Source: CAVRCA01 sp963719345 (GTDB lineage: Bacteria; Pseudomonadota; Alphaproteobacteria; Acetobacterales; Acetobacteraceae). From it: a stretch of 64,000 nt of DNA. The notes beneath the pieces are model-generated. The model had not been told where the DNA came from. It saw nothing but the letters and a program-made list of their open reading frames with translations, and searched no databases. Positions 46,544 through 55,855 of this stretch are shown here, piece by piece. A program made the position numbers and the translations under genes. The stretch lies in assembly GCA_963719345.1 (NCBI GenBank), contig CAVRCA010000001.1, forward strand, positions 806,001-870,000. Direction: 5' to 3'. The stretch's first letter is position 1, and each line of letters opens with the position of its first letter.

Positions 46544-47634
46544 TCAAGCTTCCCCGGCCATGCGAACACATTTCCACATCAGGGAGGGCAGCGCCTCACT
46601 GGCCAGCGCGTCCGGCGGGCGCAGGAAACCGTCGGCCTCGATCGGATCGGCGCGGGCGGCAAACAGGTCGATCACCAACTCGAAATGGGTGAGCCCGTGC
46701 CGCACCTGCCCAGCCGACCGCCAATCGAGCGTCATGGGAGCATGAGCGAGCGCCTCCGCCACGCTCCACGGTGCAGTGCGCCAGGGCGTGCCGGGCAACT
46801 CGGTCATGCCGCCAAAAAGTCCTTTCGCCGGCCGCCGGCGCAACAGCACTCGCCCCTCCGCGTCGGTCAGCCAGAAATGCACGCCGTGCCGCACGGGCCG
46901 GAGCTTTTTCTCTCCCTTGCGCGGAAGATCCGCGGCGATGCCGGCGCGACGCCCGGCGCATTCCGCCATCCACGGACACAGGCCGCAGGCGGGGGTCGCC
47001 GGGGTGCAGATCGTGGCCCCGAGGTCGAACAGCGCCTGCGCGAAGTCCGACGGCCGTTCCCGGGCCGCCGGGGCAGCGCCCAGTGCCGCCGCCCCGGCGG
47101 CGATGGCGGCTTGGCGGCGGGCAAGGGCGTGTCGATCGCGAGCAAGCGGGAAATCACGCGCTCCACGTTGCCGTCCACCGGCACCACCGGCAGGCCGAAC
47201 CCGATCGCCCCCACGGCGGCGGCCGTGTAGGCACCGATCCCCGGCAAGGCGCGCAGGCCGGCCAGATCGGACGGGAACCTCCCGGCCGCGACCACCGCGC
47301 GAGCGCAGGCATGCAGGTTGCGGGCGCGGGCGTAGTAGCCGAGCCCGGCCCAGGCGGCGAGCACCTCATCCAGCGGTGCCGCCGCCAGCGCTTGCACGGT
47401 CGGGAAACGGGTTACGAAGCGATCATAGTACGGTATCACAGCCGCCACGGTGGTCTGCTGCAGCATGATCTCGCTCAGCCAGACGCGGTATGGATCGGCC
47501 GTCTCGCCGGGCAGCGCCCGCCAGGGCAGCCGGCGGCGATGCCGGTCATACCAGGCGAGCAGCGAGGCGGCGTCGATCGGGAGCGAAGCGTCCCCGAATG
47601 GAGCGGCAGGGGGTGGAGCAATGGCGGACGACAC
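46544..47634 (-). pseudogene. mutY: Adenine DNA glycosylase MutY, frameshifted near 47109
   Basis: Removes A mispaired with 8-oxoguanine. The first frame from a GTG at 47634 contains the catalytic Glu region LSEIMLQQTTVAAVIPYY, the helix-hairpin-helix LRALPGIGAYTAAAVGAIG and the catalytic Asp in VPVDGNVERV, reaching LPAAKP. The second frame has the iron-sulfur ligands C-x6-C-x2-C-x5-C (TICTPATPACGLCPWMAEC) and the NUDIX-like 8-oxoG recognition domain to 46544. One base is missing near 47109. Joined length about 363 residues. Its 5' end overlaps the start of the divergent DUF721 gene. Confidence 0.9.
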
Positions 47635-48133
47635 GAAGGCCGGTATGGCGAGCGGCGAGCGGCACGTCTACGGCCCGCGTCCGCTCGGCGACCCTGGTTC
47701 CCGCCCTCACCCGCCCGGCGTTCCGACGTCGCGCTCCAGCGGCCGCCCAGGTCTTCGCCGACTGGGCCGGGATCGTCGGACCGGGCCTGGCGGCGGTCAC
47801 CACGCCGCGCCAGCTACAGGGAGGTACCCTGGTCGTTGCGTGCGCCGGGCCGGTGGCAATGGAATTGCAGCACCTCTCGGTCGAGCTGTTGAGCCGCATC
47901 AACCGCCATCTCGGCGGCCGGACCGTCGGCCGGCTCCGTTTCGTGCAGGACGTCCGAACTGCCCCGGTTCCGCGAGCGGCCGCTGAGCCCTCGCCCGCCG
48001 CGCGGACCGCCGCGGAGCGGGCCGCTTCGGCAGTACCCCCGGCCCGTTGCGCGACGCGTTGGCCGCACTCGGTCGCGTCGTCCTTACCGCCTCGCCATCG
48101 CCGGGCAGAACCCGCCTGACCCCCGATCACTAG
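47621..48133 (+). pseudogene. DUF721 (DciA-like) protein with two frameshifts
   Basis: Small nucleic-acid-binding family; DciA members load the replicative helicase. Three frames must be joined: MADDTKAGMASGERHVYGPR (from 47621), then LVPALTRPAFRRRAPAAAQV and FADWAGIVGPGLAAVTTPRQ, then PGPLRDALAALGRVVLTAS to the TAG at 48133. An extra base near 47685 and a missing C in the run 48036-48040 would restore about 170 residues. An ATG at 47645 is an alternative start that avoids overlap with mutY. Followed after 10 bases by the DsbA-like gene. Confidence 0.75.
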
Positions 48134-48143
48134 AGAGGCCGCA

Positions 48144-48761
48144 ATGCCCCAGACCCGCCGCTCCCTGCTCGGCGCCGCCACCCTCGCAGCCGCCGCTGTC
48201 GGCCTGCTACCAACTCGCCGGGTGTGGGCCGACGATCCCTCGCGCGTATCGGAACGCAGCCTGGGCAGCCCTGATGCGAAGTCGGTCTCGCAGGAATATT
48301 TCTCGCTGACCTGCACCCACTGCGCCCACTTCGCGCGTGAGACCTTCCCGGAGGTCAAGGCGAAGCTGATCGATACTGGCAAGCTGCGCTACGTCTATCG
48401 CGATTTTCCGCTCGACCAGGTGGCGCTCACGGCGGCCATGATTGCCCGCGCCCTGCCGCCGGAGCGCTATGAGCCGTTCGTCAACGCCCTGTTCGCGAGC
48501 CAGGACCGCTGGGCCTTCGCGCGCGGCGTCAACAGCACCGAGGAGCTTTGGAAGACCGCGGCGCTGGCGGGCATGAGCCGCGCGACCTTCGACTCGGCGA
48601 TCAACGATGCCGACCTGAAGGCCTTCATCCTGAGCGAGCAGGACGAGGCCCAGAAAAAATGGCAGGTCGACTCGACGCCGACCTTCATCATCAACGGCAA
48701 GAAGCAGGCCGGCGCAATGGACTACGCCGCATTCGAGAAGATGGTCTCTGCCACCGCCTGA
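48144..48761 (+). CDS. DsbA family thioredoxin-like protein
   Basis: 205 residues. The N-terminus MPQTRRSLLGAATLAAAAVG is a twin-arginine-like signal (export to the periplasm). The active site is CTHC (57-60) in EYFSLTCTHCAHFARETFP; the cis-proline loop is STPTFIINGKK. It probably acts as a periplasmic thiol oxidoreductase. It lies between the DUF721 gene and smc, 15 bases before the smc start, an order seen in related alphaproteobacteria. Confidence 0.93.
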   Translation: MPQTRRSLLGAATLAAAAVGLLPTRRVWADDPSRVSERSLGSPDAKSVSQEYFSLTCTHCAHFARETFPEVKAKLIDTGKLRYVYRDFPLDQVALTAAMIARALPPERYEPFVNALFASQDRWAFARGVNSTEELWKTAALAGMSRATFDSAINDADLKAFILSEQDEAQKKWQVDSTPTFIINGKKQAGAMDYAAFEKMVSATA

Positions 48762-48776
48762 CCCGGAGCCGTCAAA

Positions 48777-51700
48777 TTGCCCGTCAGGTTCGCGCGCCTT
48801 CGCATCGCCGGCTTCAAAAGCTTCGCCGAATCCGCGACCGTCGAGATCATGCCTGGCCTGACCGGGGTGGTCGGACCGAACGGGTGCGGCAAGTCCAACG
48901 TGGTCGAGGCGCTGCGCTGGGCGATGGGCGAGAACAACGCCCGCACGTTGCGCGGCGGCGAGATGGAGGATGTGATCTTCGCCGGCTCGGCGGCACGGGC
49001 CTCGCGCAACATCGCGGAAGTCACCCTGACGCTGGAGGAGACGCACGGTCGTGCGCCGCCGCCGTTTCACGAACAGCCGGAGCTGGAGCTCAGCCGCCGG
49101 ATCGAGCGCGGCGCAGGCAGCACCTTCCGCGTCAACGGCCGCGAGGTACGGGCGCGCGACGTGCAGACCCTGCTCGCCGACATGGCAAGCGGCGCGCACA
49201 GCTCGGCGATGGTCAGCCAAGGCCGGGTCAGCAGTCTCGTCACGGCCCGCCCGGACAGTCGCCGCGCCGTGCTGGAGGAGGCGGCGGGGATCACCGGCCT
49301 GCACGCCCGCCGGCACGAGGCGGAGATCAAGTTGCGCGCCGCCGAGGCCAACCTCGAGCGAGCCGAGGATTTGCGGGGGCAGCTTGAACAGCAGCTCGGA
49401 GCGCTGAAGCGTCAGGCGCGGCAGGCCAGTCGCTGGCGCAACCTCTCCGGCACCATCCGTGCCGCCGAGGCGGAGCTGCTGGCGATCCAGCGGGCGCAGG
49501 TCGAGCAGGCGCGTGTGGCCGCCGACGAGGCGCTGCACCAAGCTGGCCAGGCCGTGGCGACGGCGACCGAGCGGGCGACCGCCGCCGCCAGTATCTCGGC
49601 CGCGGCTGCCGCCGCGCTGCCGTCGGCACGCAGCCGCGACGTCGAGACCCGTACCGCCCTCGAGCGCCGCCGGGTAGCACAGGAGCAGATTGCTGCCGAG
49701 GAGCAGCGCGCCGCGACGGCGCTCGCCACGGCGGCGGCGACGTTGGGACAGATCGGTCGCGACCTCGCGCACGCCGAGCAGCTCAGCGCCAGTGCCAGCG
49801 CCGCCGAAGCGCGGCTTGCGGCCGAGGACGCTGCTCTCGTTGCCGCCGATGAGGGTCATGCGGCCAGGATTGACGCGACGGCCGGCACCATGACCGACGG
49901 GGCGGACGCCGTGCGGCTGGCGGAAGCCTCGGCCATCCGAGCCACGGAGGCAGCGGCCGAGGCGAACGCGCGCAGCCAGGCGGCCGCCCAGTTGCTCGGT
50001 GCCAGCGAGGCCCGCGCCCGGCGGGCGAGCGAGCAGCTTGCCAGGCTGACCGAGGAACGGGCCCGCATCCGCGCCCAGGCGATCGACCCCGGTCGGCTGC
50101 ACGCGGCCGAAGCCGAGCAAACGGCCGCCGAGAGGGCTCTCGCCGAGGCACGCGCCACGCTCGAGGCGGCCGAGCACGCCCGCATCGCCGCGCACGCGGC
50201 ACTGGGGACGGCCCGCGAGGCGCAGTCACGGGCCGAAACCGCCCGCGCCCGTCTCGCCGCCGAGATCCAGGCGTTGAGCGAGATCCTCGCCGTCAAGGAT
50301 GGCGAGCGCTGGCCGCCCATGGTCGATGCGCTCACCGTGCCCGCAGGTCTGGAGACCGCGCTCGGCGCCGCATTGGGGGAAGAACTGACCTCGGCCGCCG
50401 ACCGCGACGCCCCTCGTCATTGGCGCGAGTTTCCGCCTTTCGCCGCGGTTTCGCCGCTGCCCCGCGCCGCAACCTCGATGGCCGCACTCGTGGAGGCGCC
50501 CGCAGCCCTGGCGCGCGCGCTCGGACAGATCGGGGTGATCGACGACGAAGAGGCGGGTGATGCCCAGCAGGCCGGGCTGGCGCCGGGCCAGTCGCTGGTC
50601 TCGCGAACGGGCGCGGTCTGGCGCTGGGATGGCTATACAATGCGCGCCGGCACGCCCACCGCCGCGGCGGTCCGGCTGCAACAGCGCAACCGGCTGAGCG
50701 TGCTGCGCGAAGCGCTCCATGAGGCGGAACGCGATGCCGCCGGGGCCGAGGCCGCCCGGGAGGCAGCCGAGGCGACCGAGAAGCAGGCGATCGCCGCCGA
50801 GACGCAGGCTCGAGCCATCCGCCGCGAGGCGGAGTCGCGGGCTGAGCGCGCCCGCGCCGCCGCGGCACAGCTCCGCGCCCAGGCCGCCGCTACCGCCGCC
50901 CGGTTGCAGGCCGCCGAGGAGCAGATCGGCCGTATCGAACCCGAAGCCGAGGAGGCGAACGCGGCCCTGGAACGGGCGCGAGAGATGCAGGCCGGCCTGC
51001 CCGATATCGCGACCTTGAGGGCCGCGGTCGAGGCCGCGCGCGCGGCACTCGCCGCCGTCCGGACGCGCGAGGCTGAAGCGAAGCGCGCCCACGACACGCT
51101 TGTCCGCGAGCACGAAACGCGGCAGCGCCGCCGGCACGTTCTCGCCGCCGAGCGGCAGGATTGGGCGGCTCGCGCCGCCGATGCCGTCGAGCGGTTGGCC
51201 GACCTGACCGCCCGCCGGGCAGCGGCGGAGGCGGAGCATGCCGCGCTCGAAGCGGCTCCCGGCGAGATCATCGCCCGGCGGACCGCCGCCATCGAGCTGC
51301 TGGAGGCCGCCGAGGCCGAGCATCGCGCAGCTGCCGCCGCGCTCGCCGCCGCCGTCTCGGAGCAGGAAGCGAGCGACCGCGCCGCTCGGGCCGCCGAAAC
51401 AGCGCTCGCCGCCGCGCGCGAGGCGGCCGTCCGCGCCGAGGCCGCCGCCGAGCAGGCCGGACACGCCTGGGGCGTGGTCGCCGAGCGCATCCTGGAACGG
51501 CTCGGTGCGCATCCCGGGCTGCCCAGTCCTCCGGCGGAGCTGACGCCAGAGACCGAGGAGAAGGCCAGGCGCCGGCTCGACCGGCTCCAGAAGGAACGGG
51601 AAGAGGTCGGCCCGGTCAACCTCCGGGCCGAGATCGAGGCCGAGGAGGTGGAGCGCCAGATGGTCACCATCGTGGCCGAACGCGACGAGCTGGCCGCCGC

Positions 51701-52247
51701 GATCGCCAAGCTGCGTGGCTCGATCGGCTATCTCAACCGGGAGGGCCGCGAGCGGCTGAACACCGTGTTCCAGCAGATCGACCGCAATTTCCAGGCGCTG
51801 TTCACCCGCATGTTCGGCGGCGGGCGTGCGCATCTGGCGATGGTCGGCTCGGACGACGCGCTGGAAGCCGGGCTGGAGATTTATGCGCAGCCGCCCGGCA
51901 AGAAGCTCTCCACCCTGTCGCTACTATCCGGCGGCGAGCAGGCACTCACCGCGCTGTCGCTGATCTTTGCCGTGTTCCGCTGCAATCCCGCGCCGATCTG
52001 CGTGCTCGACGAGGTCGATGCGCCGCTCGACGACGCCAATGTGGAGCGGTTCTGCAACCTTCTCGACGACATGACACGGGAGACCGGCACCCGCTTTCTG
52101 GTGGTGACGCATCATCATTTGACGATGGCGCGCATGGACCGGCTGTATGGGGTGACGATGCAGGAGCGCGGCGTCTCGCGCCTGTTATCGGTCGATCTGC
52201 AAACCGCCGGCGAGTTGATCGACCCGCCGCGGATGGCGGCGGAATGA
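48777..52247 (+). CDS. smc: Chromosome segregation protein SMC
   Basis: 1156-residue condensin ATPase. A TTG start (48777) gives the standard N-terminus PVRFARLRIAGFKSFAES. Walker A is GPNGCGKS (33-40), the signature is LSLLSGGEQALTALSLIF and Walker B is ICVLDEVDAPLDDANV. The two long Ala/Arg/Glu-rich coiled coils flank a hinge region around residues 500-640 (KDGERWPPMVDALTV; TGAVWRWDGYTMRAG). Intact. ScpA and ScpB are not in the window. Confidence 0.95.
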   Translation: MPVRFARLRIAGFKSFAESATVEIMPGLTGVVGPNGCGKSNVVEALRWAMGENNARTLRGGEMEDVIFAGSAARASRNIAEVTLTLEETHGRAPPPFHEQPELELSRRIERGAGSTFRVNGREVRARDVQTLLADMASGAHSSAMVSQGRVSSLVTARPDSRRAVLEEAAGITGLHARRHEAEIKLRAAEANLERAEDLRGQLEQQLGALKRQARQASRWRNLSGTIRAAEAELLAIQRAQVEQARVAADEALHQAGQAVATATERATAAASISAAAAAALPSARSRDVETRTALERRRVAQEQIAAEEQRAATALATAAATLGQIGRDLAHAEQLSASASAAEARLAAEDAALVAADEGHAARIDATAGTMTDGADAVRLAEASAIRATEAAAEANARSQAAAQLLGASEARARRASEQLARLTEERARIRAQAIDPGRLHAAEAEQTAAERALAEARATLEAAEHARIAAHAALGTAREAQSRAETARARLAAEIQALSEILAVKDGERWPPMVDALTVPAGLETALGAALGEELTSAADRDAPRHWREFPPFAAVSPLPRAATSMAALVEAPAALARALGQIGVIDDEEAGDAQQAGLAPGQSLVSRTGAVWRWDGYTMRAGTPTAAAVRLQQRNRLSVLREALHEAERDAAGAEAAREAAEATEKQAIAAETQARAIRREAESRAERARAAAAQLRAQAAATAARLQAAEEQIGRIEPEAEEANAALERAREMQAGLPDIATLRAAVEAARAALAAVRTREAEAKRAHDTLVREHETRQRRRHVLAAERQDWAARAADAVERLADLTARRAAAEAEHAALEAAPGEIIARRTAAIELLEAAEAEHRAAAAALAAAVSEQEASDRAARAAETALAAAREAAVRAEAAAEQAGHAWGVVAERILERLGAHPGLPSPPAELTPETEEKARRRLDRLQKEREEVGPVNLRAEIEAEEVERQMVTIVAERDELAAAIAKLRGSIGYLNREGRERLNTVFQQIDRNFQALFTRMFGGGRAHLAMVGSDDALEAGLEIYAQPPGKKLSTLSLLSGGEQALTALSLIFAVFRCNPAPICVLDEVDAPLDDANVERFCNLLDDMTRETGTRFLVVTHHHLTMARMDRLYGVTMQERGVSRLLSVDLQTAGELIDPPRMAAE

Positions 52248-52382
52248 GCATCTGTCTCGTCACTAAGCTGTGTGACACACCGAGAGCATGATACTGAGTT
52301 CAAGCGTACTCGATCGAGAGTGAGCTCCTGTGTCACCTCGACGTCGAAAGTCCACGGATACTGCTCTTCAGCTAACCTCCGA

Positions 52383-53189
52383 TCAAATGCACTGTCCCGA
52401 GTCCAACTTGGTGTTGAATATAGGCATTCCCACATACATGTCTCCGCCGGCACCTCTAGCCGGAACTTTCGACATTGCCGTAATTGCAAGTGGGTACTTT
52501 CCTTTTTCAGCCCACAACAGAGACAAATAAGCCATCGGCTCGGCCATGCCACTCAATTTAATCCCGCGGTTGTGCATCACACTCATCGCGTAAAGCGTCA
52601 CGAACGGCTTAACCTCGTTGAAAGAGCGGACTTCTTCCTTTTTCAGAATTCCTTGACCTTTCAAAACAGCCGAAAAATCGGAAAACAGTCTGTCATCATC
52701 AAAGGCTGCCTTGGAAATGATGAACGAACATAGCGTTCTTACCAGCTTGTCATGAGACGCCGAAGCTGGTTTTTGCAGCCTGAAGGACCCATGCAGACCT
52801 GGGCACAGCTTAAGATCAGACAGCATTCTTTCGGCTTGACTCTTTTTAAGTCCGCACTCCTTTTTAAGGACGAGGGGGTCCAGGTGTCGGAGCACCGCTT
52901 TCAGATACTCAAGGAAGTTGCAAGGGACACAAGCTCCGCTTTTCCAATCATCACCGTCGTTCAGCCTAGGCCACTTCACTGAGAGAATAGTAAGCAGATC
53001 GTTTGCTACTCGCGTAACAACTCCACGATCTCTTTCGCCATAGTGAGCGTCAAAGTGACCCACTTCCTGCACGGACTGTCGATTGTCAGAGTTGTCACGT
53101 GCGAACCTAAGTAACTGCGATAAGTCGGCCGTTGTCGCGGTATTGCGAAGCAGCCTCTCAACTCGCACTCTCAGAGGATGATCTACCAT
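52383..53189 (-). CDS. Hypothetical protein in a low-GC islet
   Basis: 268 residues, not recognised. It begins MVDHPLRVRVERLLRNTATT and contains SVQEVGHFDAHYGERDRGVV; no membrane segment, signal peptide or known catalytic motif is apparent. Codon and base use are clearly lower in GC than smc and livF on either side, suggesting horizontal acquisition. The 191 bases between its start and livF (53190-53380) and the 135 bases after smc are also low-GC and hold no convincing gene. A spaced Cys pair (GACVPCNF, about 86-90) could bind metal but is isolated. Confidence 0.7.
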   Translation of the reverse strand: MVDHPLRVRVERLLRNTATTADLSQLLRFARDNSDNRQSVQEVGHFDAHYGERDRGVVTRVANDLLTILSVKWPRLNDGDDWKSGACVPCNFLEYLKAVLRHLDPLVLKKECGLKKSQAERMLSDLKLCPGLHGSFRLQKPASASHDKLVRTLCSFIISKAAFDDDRLFSDFSAVLKGQGILKKEEVRSFNEVKPFVTLYAMSVMHNRGIKLSGMAEPMAYLSLLWAEKGKYPLAITAMSKVPARGAGGDMYVGMPIFNTKLDSGQCI

Positions 53190-53380
53190 GTCCCGGCCAA
53201 ACTAGCGGACTGTATGAGCGTGGCTAGATGATTTCGGAACGATTAAGCGGGTTGTCAACATGCACTCAGGAGAACGAGCGGCTAGACCAGTAGTGCACCT
53301 AGACACGCCCATAGAGTGCACATGCTGTCCGCCGCCGATCCCGCTTGCGTGGACATAGTCAAAAGTTGACGGTCTCTCGA

Positions 53381-54115
53381 TTAGACAGCCGACGCCGCAT
53401 CGAACGACCACTGCTCGGCCGAAGCGCCGGCCAGTGCCTGAATGCGGTCCTCGTCGGAGGACAGTTCCGCGGCGGTGCCGGACCAGACCATCACGCCGTG
53501 GTCCAGCACGAACGCAGTGTCGGCAATCTCGAGGCTGGCCCGCACGTTCTGCTCGACCAATAGAACCGCGATCCCTTCGGCACGCATCTGTGCCACGATA
53601 CGGAACACCTCGCGGACGATGAGCGGCGCGAGACCCTGCGACGGCTCGTCCAGGATCAGTAGCTTCGGGTTGAGCAGCAGAGCCCGCGCGATCGACAGCA
53701 TCTCCTGCTCCCCGCCGGAAAGTTGGCGGCCGAGATTGCGCCGGCGCTCCGCCAAACGGGGAAATAGCTGGTACGCGCGGTCGATGGTCCAGGGACCCGG
53801 CCGCTCCAGCGGCACCCGCAGATTGTCGTCCACCGACAGATTTGGAAAAATCTTGCGGCCTTCCGGGACGTAGCCGACGCCCAATCCGGCGACCCGAAAC
53901 GGCGGCGTGCGCGTGACGTCGCGCCCGAAAATCCGCACTCGTCCAGTGCGCGGCGGGGTGAGCCCGACCAGGCTCCGCAAGGTGGTGGTCTTGCCGGCGC
54001 CGTTGCGGCCCAACAAGGTCGTGATCCGCCCCTCCGCGACGCTGAGCCCGACGTCGTGCAGGATATGGCTCTTGCCGTAGAAGGTGTTGAGACCTTCCGC
54101 CTCGAGCGCGCTCAT
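53381..54115 (-). CDS. livF: Branched-chain amino acid-type ABC importer ATPase LivF
   Basis: 244 residues. Walker A GRNGAGKTT, signature LSGGEQEML and Walker B LLILDEPSQGLAPL are intact, and the YGKSHILHDVGL start is typical of LivF. It energises uptake of branched-chain amino acids or a related small molecule with LivG. Start overlaps the livG stop (ATGA). Last gene of the liv operon. Confidence 0.93.
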   Translation of the reverse strand: MSALEAEGLNTFYGKSHILHDVGLSVAEGRITTLLGRNGAGKTTTLRSLVGLTPPRTGRVRIFGRDVTRTPPFRVAGLGVGYVPEGRKIFPNLSVDDNLRVPLERPGPWTIDRAYQLFPRLAERRRNLGRQLSGGEQEMLSIARALLLNPKLLILDEPSQGLAPLIVREVFRIVAQMRAEGIAVLLVEQNVRASLEIADTAFVLDHGVMVWSGTAAELSSDEDRIQALAGASAEQWSFDAASAV

Positions 54116-54864
54116 TGCGCGGTCCCGAGATACGCGGCTTGCACTGCAGGATTGTCGGCGATCTGCCCGGGCGTCCCCTGGGCGAGCAGCCGCCCCTGGT
54201 CGAGCACCGTGATCTGGTCGGCGAGATTGAACACGACGCGCATGTCGTGCTCGATCAGCACGATCGTATACGAGCTGTCCTTGTGCAGGCGTCGGATCAG
54301 ACTGGCGACGTGGTAGGTCTCCTGCTCCCCCATGCCCGCCGTCGGCTCGTCAAGCAGCAGGATGCGCGGCTTGAGCGCCAGCGCCATGGCGATCTCGGCC
54401 GCCCGTTGGTCGCCGTGCGAAAGCTCGCCGACCAGCCGGTCGGCCTGCGCAGTCAATCCGGCCGCCGTCAGCAGCTCGTCGATCCGGTCCCGAATCCGGA
54501 TTTTTTCGGCGTGGCTGAGCCAGGGTCGCAGCCGGTAGCCGCTGGCAACCTCCACGGCGATGCGCACGTTTTCCCGCGTCGTGATCTCCGGAAAAATCTC
54601 GGTGATCTGGAAGGTGCGCGCCAAGCCCAGCTCCACCCGCTTCTGGGCAGAGAGGCGGGTCACGTCGCGGCCTTCGACAACGATCTCGCCGGAGGTGGGG
54701 GCGAAAAACCCGGTGATCATGTTGAAGAACGTCGTCTTGCCGGCGCCGTTCGGGCCGATTATGGCGCGCAGCTCGCCCGGCGCGACCGCAAGCGACACGT
54801 TGCTCACCGCGACCAGGCTGCCAAACTTTTTGGTGACAGCCCTTGCCTCCAGGATGCTCGTCAA
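54112..54864 (-). CDS. livG: Branched-chain amino acid-type ABC importer ATPase LivG
   Basis: 250 residues. Walker A GPNGAGKTTFFNMITGFF is intact; the signature is LSHGDQRAAEIAMAL, an accepted variant of LSGGQ in this family; Walker B is ILLLDEPTAGM. The ARTFQITEIFPEITTREN segment is characteristic of LivG. It is the second ATPase of the importer, 7 bases downstream of livM. Confidence 0.93.
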   Translation of the reverse strand: MTSILEARAVTKKFGSLVAVSNVSLAVAPGELRAIIGPNGAGKTTFFNMITGFFAPTSGEIVVEGRDVTRLSAQKRVELGLARTFQITEIFPEITTRENVRIAVEVASGYRLRPWLSHAEKIRIRDRIDELLTAAGLTAQADRLVGELSHGDQRAAEIAMALALKPRILLLDEPTAGMGEQETYHVASLIRRLHKDSSYTIVLIEHDMRVVFNLADQITVLDQGRLLAQGTPGQIADNPAVQAAYLGTAQ

Positions 54865-54871
54865 GACGAGC

Positions 54872-55855
54872 TCACTTCACGCCGGACGCGCGCACAAAGC
54901 CGAGCAGGCCGCGCGGGAAGAACAGCACCACGAGGACGAACAGCAGGCCGACGAAGCTCATCCAGTTCACCGTCATTGACGAGATGTAGTCCTGCAGCAC
55001 CACGAACACCGCCGCGCCGACCAGGGGACCCCAGAAGGCCCGCATCCCGCCCATCACCGCCATGATCACGATCTCGCCCGAAAGCGTGTAGTTCATGGTC
55101 AGCGGATCGGCGAAGTTGTTGAGCAGCGCGTAGAGCGATCCGGCGGCAGCGGCGAAGAAGCAGGAGATCGAGAACGACAGCCAGATATGCCGCTCGACCG
55201 GAATGCCCAGAAAGCGTGCCCGACGCTCGTTCTCCCGAATCGCCAGCAGCGTGCGGCCAAACGGCGAGCGCAGCAGAGCCGCCATCAGCCCGACGCAGAT
55301 CGCGAACACCGCGAGGACGAAGAAGTAGAAGACCGTGTCGTTGTTCTGAATGTCGATCAGCCAGGGTCCGAGATGCAGCGGCTGCCGCCGGAAGCCGCGC
55401 AGGCCGTCATCGCCCCCCGTCAGGCTGTTCCACCGATAAGCGATGTAGTAGCAGATCTGACTGAAGGCGATCGTTACCATCGCGAAGTAGACACCGCGCC
55501 GGCGGACGATCAGCGCCCCGAACAGCGTCCCGGCGATCCCGCCCAGCAGGATGCCGGCAAGGATCGCGAGAGGCGTGCTGCCGGTGAGGTATTTCAGGGT
55601 GAGCCCGGCGCCGTAGCAGCCAAGGCCAAAATAGGCGGCGTGGCCGAACGACATGACCCCAGTAAAGCCGAGCAGGAAGTTGAGCGACATCGCGGCCAGC
55701 CCGAGCACCAGCACTCGACCGGCAAGCGCCGTGTAGCCGCCGACCCAGGGCAGCCACAGCGGCACGGTCAGCAGGACGATCCATACTGCCAAGGTCGGCA
55801 ACCAGGTTCGCTCCGCCCGCCGCGGCCGCGTCACGCCGATCGCCGTCGTGCTCAT
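54872..55855 (-). CDS. livM: Branched-chain amino acid-type ABC permease LivM
   Basis: 327-residue inner-membrane permease with about nine hydrophobic segments. Family markers: LGFTGVMSFGHAAYFGLGCY and the EAA-like loop RTLLAIRENERRARFLGIPV. Its short C-terminus PRGLLGFVRASGVK is normal. Overlaps livH by ATGA. Confidence 0.93.
   Translation of the reverse strand: MSTTAIGVTRPRRAERTWLPTLAVWIVLLTVPLWLPWVGGYTALAGRVLVLGLAAMSLNFLLGFTGVMSFGHAAYFGLGCYGAGLTLKYLTGSTPLAILAGILLGGIAGTLFGALIVRRRGVYFAMVTIAFSQICYYIAYRWNSLTGGDDGLRGFRRQPLHLGPWLIDIQNNDTVFYFFVLAVFAICVGLMAALLRSPFGRTLLAIRENERRARFLGIPVERHIWLSFSISCFFAAAAGSLYALLNNFADPLTMNYTLSGEIVIMAVMGGMRAFWGPLVGAAVFVVLQDYISSMTVNWMSFVGLLFVLVVLFFPRGLLGFVRASGVK

Noticed and set aside
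49300..51500. Repeated GCC/GAG-rich units in smc as a repeat array or CRISPR
   Set aside because: They are coiled-coil codons without fixed unit length or spacers.
50226..51833. 535-codon open frame antisense to smc
   Set aside because: Shadow of the Ala/Arg/Glu coiled coils of SMC; no domain.
53190..53380. Short open frames between the orphan gene and livF
   Set aside because: No ribosome-binding site, no domain and below 75 codons; a TTGACA-like hexamer at 53253-53258 lacks a good -10.
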